DNA from: Paraburkholderia guartelaensis
GTDB taxonomy: Bacteria; Pseudomonadota; Gammaproteobacteria; Burkholderiales; Burkholderiaceae
Assembly: GCF_004353905.1 (NCBI RefSeq)
Contig: NZ_SMOD01000012.1
Location: forward strand, 124,001 to 188,000
Length of the DNA: 64,000 bases
Direction of reading: 5' to 3'
Shown here: positions 62,280 to 64,000 of the stretch, in pieces
Layout: each line of letters starts with the position of its first letter
Position numbering within the stretch: the first letter of the stretch is position 1
The notes under the pieces: model-generated
Database searches by the model: none
Seen by the model: only the letters and a program-made list of their open reading frames with translations
What the model was told of the DNA's origin: nothing
Program-made: the position numbers and the translations under genes

Positions 62280-62876
62280 CTAGGCAAACGGCCGGAGCTG
62301 CGAATCCGGCACGTCGATGCGCAGGTTCTCCATCAGCACCGTTTCGATCGGCTCATTTGACTCGCCTTCGCTCACGACCTTGATCGGCAGCCCATGGCTC
62401 AAATCGAACCATAACTCATAGCGGAACACGCCGGTCACATACTCGCCAGGCCGGCACGTCACGATCACATGCGCCGCCTGGTGCGTGCCAATGGTCTCGG
62501 CGCCGACGACCTGTGTGTCGCCATGCTCCTGAAGCTCACGGACATTGACCAGCAGTGCGCCGATATCGGACTCGTCGACGCGATGCCCCTGCGGGCTCTG
62601 GATCATGTGATTGTCGGGGCTCAGCGTGAGTCTCGGAAACGTGTCGATACCGAACGGCCAAAGCTTGACCTTACCGGATTCCGGATTGAACGTGAGTGTC
62701 GCACCGCCATGCGGCCGGATGAAGTCCATCCGGACGAAGCCGGGCTTTCGGTAGGCATAGCGTACCTCGACCGTTTCCGCTCCCGTCGACGTCGATTTGA
62801 GCGTGACCTGATAGTTTGCGAGCGCATCGAAGCGCGCCAGCGCGACGGCCACGAAGTCCCGGTCTGGGAGCGTCAT
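62280..62876 (-). CDS. LolA-like/DUF1571-type protein
   Basis: This 198-residue protein has a beta-rich sequence (YQVTLKSTSTGAETVEVRYAYRK; RYELWFDLSHGLPIKVVSEGE) typical of LolA-like outer-membrane-lipoprotein carrier folds, including DUF1571. No signal peptide is visible, which is unusual for a periplasmic carrier and leaves its location open. It is divergent from an SRPBCC gene with a 104-base gap. Confidence 0.65.
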   Translation of the reverse strand: MTLPDRDFVAVALARFDALANYQVTLKSTSTGAETVEVRYAYRKPGFVRMDFIRPHGGATLTFNPESGKVKLWPFGIDTFPRLTLSPDNHMIQSPQGHRVDESDIGALLVNVRELQEHGDTQVVGAETIGTHQAAHVIVTCRPGEYVTGVFRYELWFDLSHGLPIKVVSEGESNEPIETVLMENLRIDVPDSQLRPFA

Positions 62877-62980
62877 TGCCCCCTCCTATACTCGAACGTG
62901 GAAAATGGGTAATTTTGGAGCACGGCTTCGCACCACGCAATGCACAGTTAGCCGGATCGCAGACAAGGAGGACGCGAGAG

Positions 62981-63472
62981 ATGGCGGAGTTCCGTCTGAC
63001 CACCTTGTGGTGCATCGAGGCGCCGGTGCAGCCGGTGTGGGACGCGATCCACGATTCGATGAACTGGCCGAGGTGGTGGAAGAACGTCGAGGCGGTGCGC
63101 GAGTTGCAGGCGGGAGAGACCGACGGGCTGGGCGCGGTGCATCGTTACACGTGGAAAGGGGTGCTGCCCTATCGCGTGATCATCGACGTGCGAGTGACGC
63201 GCGTCGCGCCGCTCGTGGCCCTCGAGGGGGAAGCCAGCGGCGCGCTGGAGGGCGTGGGGCGCTGGCATTTCGCAGCCGACGGCAGCCGCACGGTGGTGCG
63301 CTACGATTGGCACGTCAGGACGGCCAGTGCGTGGATGAGCGCGCTCGCGTTCGCGCCCCTCGCGCGGCTGGTATTCCGCTGGAATCACGATTCGATCATG
63401 CGCGAAGGCGGCCTGGCGCTTGCGCGTCTGCTCAAGGCGCGCTTTATCGATTACAGCGGCGAACCGCGATAA
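62981..63472 (+). CDS. SRPBCC (START-like) family protein
   Basis: This 163-residue protein has an SRPBCC fold with the N-terminal WCIEAPVQPVWDAIHDSMNWPRWW pattern split over the first strand/helix, middle strands (RVTRVAPLVALEGEASG) and a long C-terminal helix (SIMREGGLALARLLKARF). Such proteins bind hydrophobic ligands or act as cyclases. AAGGAGG precedes the ATG at 62981. An upstream in-frame extension would overlap the LolA-like gene and is not favoured. Confidence 0.85.
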   Translation: MAEFRLTTLWCIEAPVQPVWDAIHDSMNWPRWWKNVEAVRELQAGETDGLGAVHRYTWKGVLPYRVIIDVRVTRVAPLVALEGEASGALEGVGRWHFAADGSRTVVRYDWHVRTASAWMSALAFAPLARLVFRWNHDSIMREGGLALARLLKARFIDYSGEPR

Positions 63473-63541
63473 GTGCAACAATCGAATTCGTCAGTGCGCT
63501 TGCACACGCTTTCTGCGCGATTCCTGCGAGACGGAGGTGTT

Positions 63542-63592
63542 ATGAACAGTCCCTACCGCTTACTTGCCTTGCATGGGAGGCAACATGACTGA
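63542..63592 (+). CDS. Short upstream ORF overlapping the bacterioferritin start
   Basis: A 16-codon frame (MNSPYRLLALHGRQHD) starts at ATG 63542 behind a strong GGAGGTG site (63533-63539). It ends at TGA 63590-63592, 8 bases beyond the start of the bacterioferritin-like gene. Its ribosome site is at least as good as that of the gene itself, so it could be a leader peptide that couples or gates translation. It may also be chance. Confidence 0.35.
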   Translation: MNSPYRLLALHGRQHD

Positions 63593-64000
63593 GATCGAGA
63601 AGGAACCCGTCGTTGCAGTGCTGAACAAGATCCTCGAATCCGAGCTGGCGGGCGTCGTGCGGTACACGCACTATTCGTTCCTGGTGTTTGGCTTCGGCCG
63701 CATCCCGATCGTCTCGTGGCTGCGGCAGCAGGCGGACGAGTCGCTCTTGCATGCGCAGCAGGCCGGCGAATGGATCACGACGCTCGGCGCGTATCCGTCG
63801 CTCGCAATCGGGCCGCTGCTCGATTCCCACACCTTCGATATCGGGGCCATCCTGCGCGAATCGCTCGAAGCCGAACAGATCGCGCTCGGTCTTTACCGCG
63901 AGCTGCTTTCGCTCGTGGCAGACCGATCGGTTGCGCTCGAAGAGTACGCGCGCCAGATGATCCAGGTCGAGGAGTTGCATGCCGGCGAGGTCGACAAGAT
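63585..64000 (+). CDS. Bacterioferritin-like protein, cut by window edge
   Basis: The frame from ATG 63585 (GGAGG upstream) is open to the window end and gives 138 residues of a ferritin-like four-helix protein. It has VLNKILESELAGVVRYTHY in helix 1, DESLLHAQQAGEWI in helix 2, SLEAEQIALGLYREL in helix 3, and EELHAGEVDK in helix 4 (ExxH at 129-132). Helix 2 has E-S-L-L-H where classical bacterioferritins have ExxH, so ferroxidase geometry may differ. Probably iron storage or oxidative-stress protection. The C-terminus is missing. Confidence 0.85.
   Translation, partial: MTEIEKEPVVAVLNKILESELAGVVRYTHYSFLVFGFGRIPIVSWLRQQADESLLHAQQAGEWITTLGAYPSLAIGPLLDSHTFDIGAILRESLEAEQIALGLYRELLSLVADRSVALEEYARQMIQVEELHAGEVDK

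Noticed and set aside
1..64000. CRISPR arrays, tRNA/rRNA genes, IS elements or prophage
   Set aside because: No regularly spaced repeats, no cloverleaf-like or rRNA sequence, and no transposase or phage structural protein was recognised in any gap or frame.

Overview
The window is high-GC, densely coded chromosomal DNA. Protein sequences (class I PhaC, PreT/PreA with hydantoinase, AraC/EamA and LysR/GST pairs, BcsD-type cellulose genes) and codon use point to a beta-proteobacterium of the Burkholderia/Paraburkholderia/Caballeronia group. That placement is inference from gene content; no rRNA or other phylogenetic marker is present. I see no IS element, prophage, CRISPR array, tRNA or rRNA.

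Layout. 1-8.3 kb: a PadR-controlled FAD monooxygenase (cut by the window edge), a secreted beta-propeller protein, a phaJ-phaC pair for polyhydroxyalkanoate synthesis, and a divergent EamA exporter/AraC regulator pair. 8.4-16.6 kb: a complete reductive pyrimidine-degradation locus. A RutR-like TetR regulator diverges from beta-ureidopropionase, preT, preA, an NCS1 transporter and dihydropyrimidinase, with a clear palindrome between them. 16.7-25.2 kb: a lipolytic/accessory block with a class 3 lipase, two patatins, a GST-like protein, an AT-richer orphan phosphoribosyltransferase, a TetR/DUF4188 pair with a strong operator, and a large alpha/beta-hydrolase lipoprotein. 25.4-27.0 kb: a DHA2-type MFS pump.

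27.0-43.6 kb is the most distinctive part: a 16 kb exopolysaccharide locus that combines cellulose synthase genes (bcsD, a BcsR/BcsP-like protein, bcsA, two different bcsB genes in tandem, bcsC) with a four-gene acetylation module like wssFGHI/algFIJ. It has an AT-rich 611-base leader with three copies of a GACAAATT motif and two LacI/PurR-type palindromes. A textbook intrinsic terminator lies between the synthase and acetylation genes. The upstream BcsB paralogue has lost both cysteines that the canonical BcsB carries at two separated sites. No bcsZ cellulase or bcsQ is present. BcsA keeps its catalytic and PilZ motifs, so c-di-GMP activation is expected.

43.7-47.1 kb: a zinc-ribbon hypothetical, then an acetoacetate decarboxylase/3-hydroxybutyrate dehydrogenase/patatin (DUF3734) operon that links to PHB turnover. 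47.6-53.0 kb: signalling genes, namely a hybrid histidine kinase convergent with a NarL-type response regulator, two small hypotheticals, and a LuxR protein with degenerate HD-GYP-like modules. 53.2-64.0 kb: assorted single genes, including a three-domain oxidoreductase fusion with GST and LysR, an FAD oxidoreductase, DUF2252, DUF2784, a NodZ-like fucosyltransferase, a LolA-like protein, an SRPBCC protein, and a bacterioferritin-like gene (cut by the edge) preceded by a short overlapping ORF with its own strong Shine-Dalgarno.
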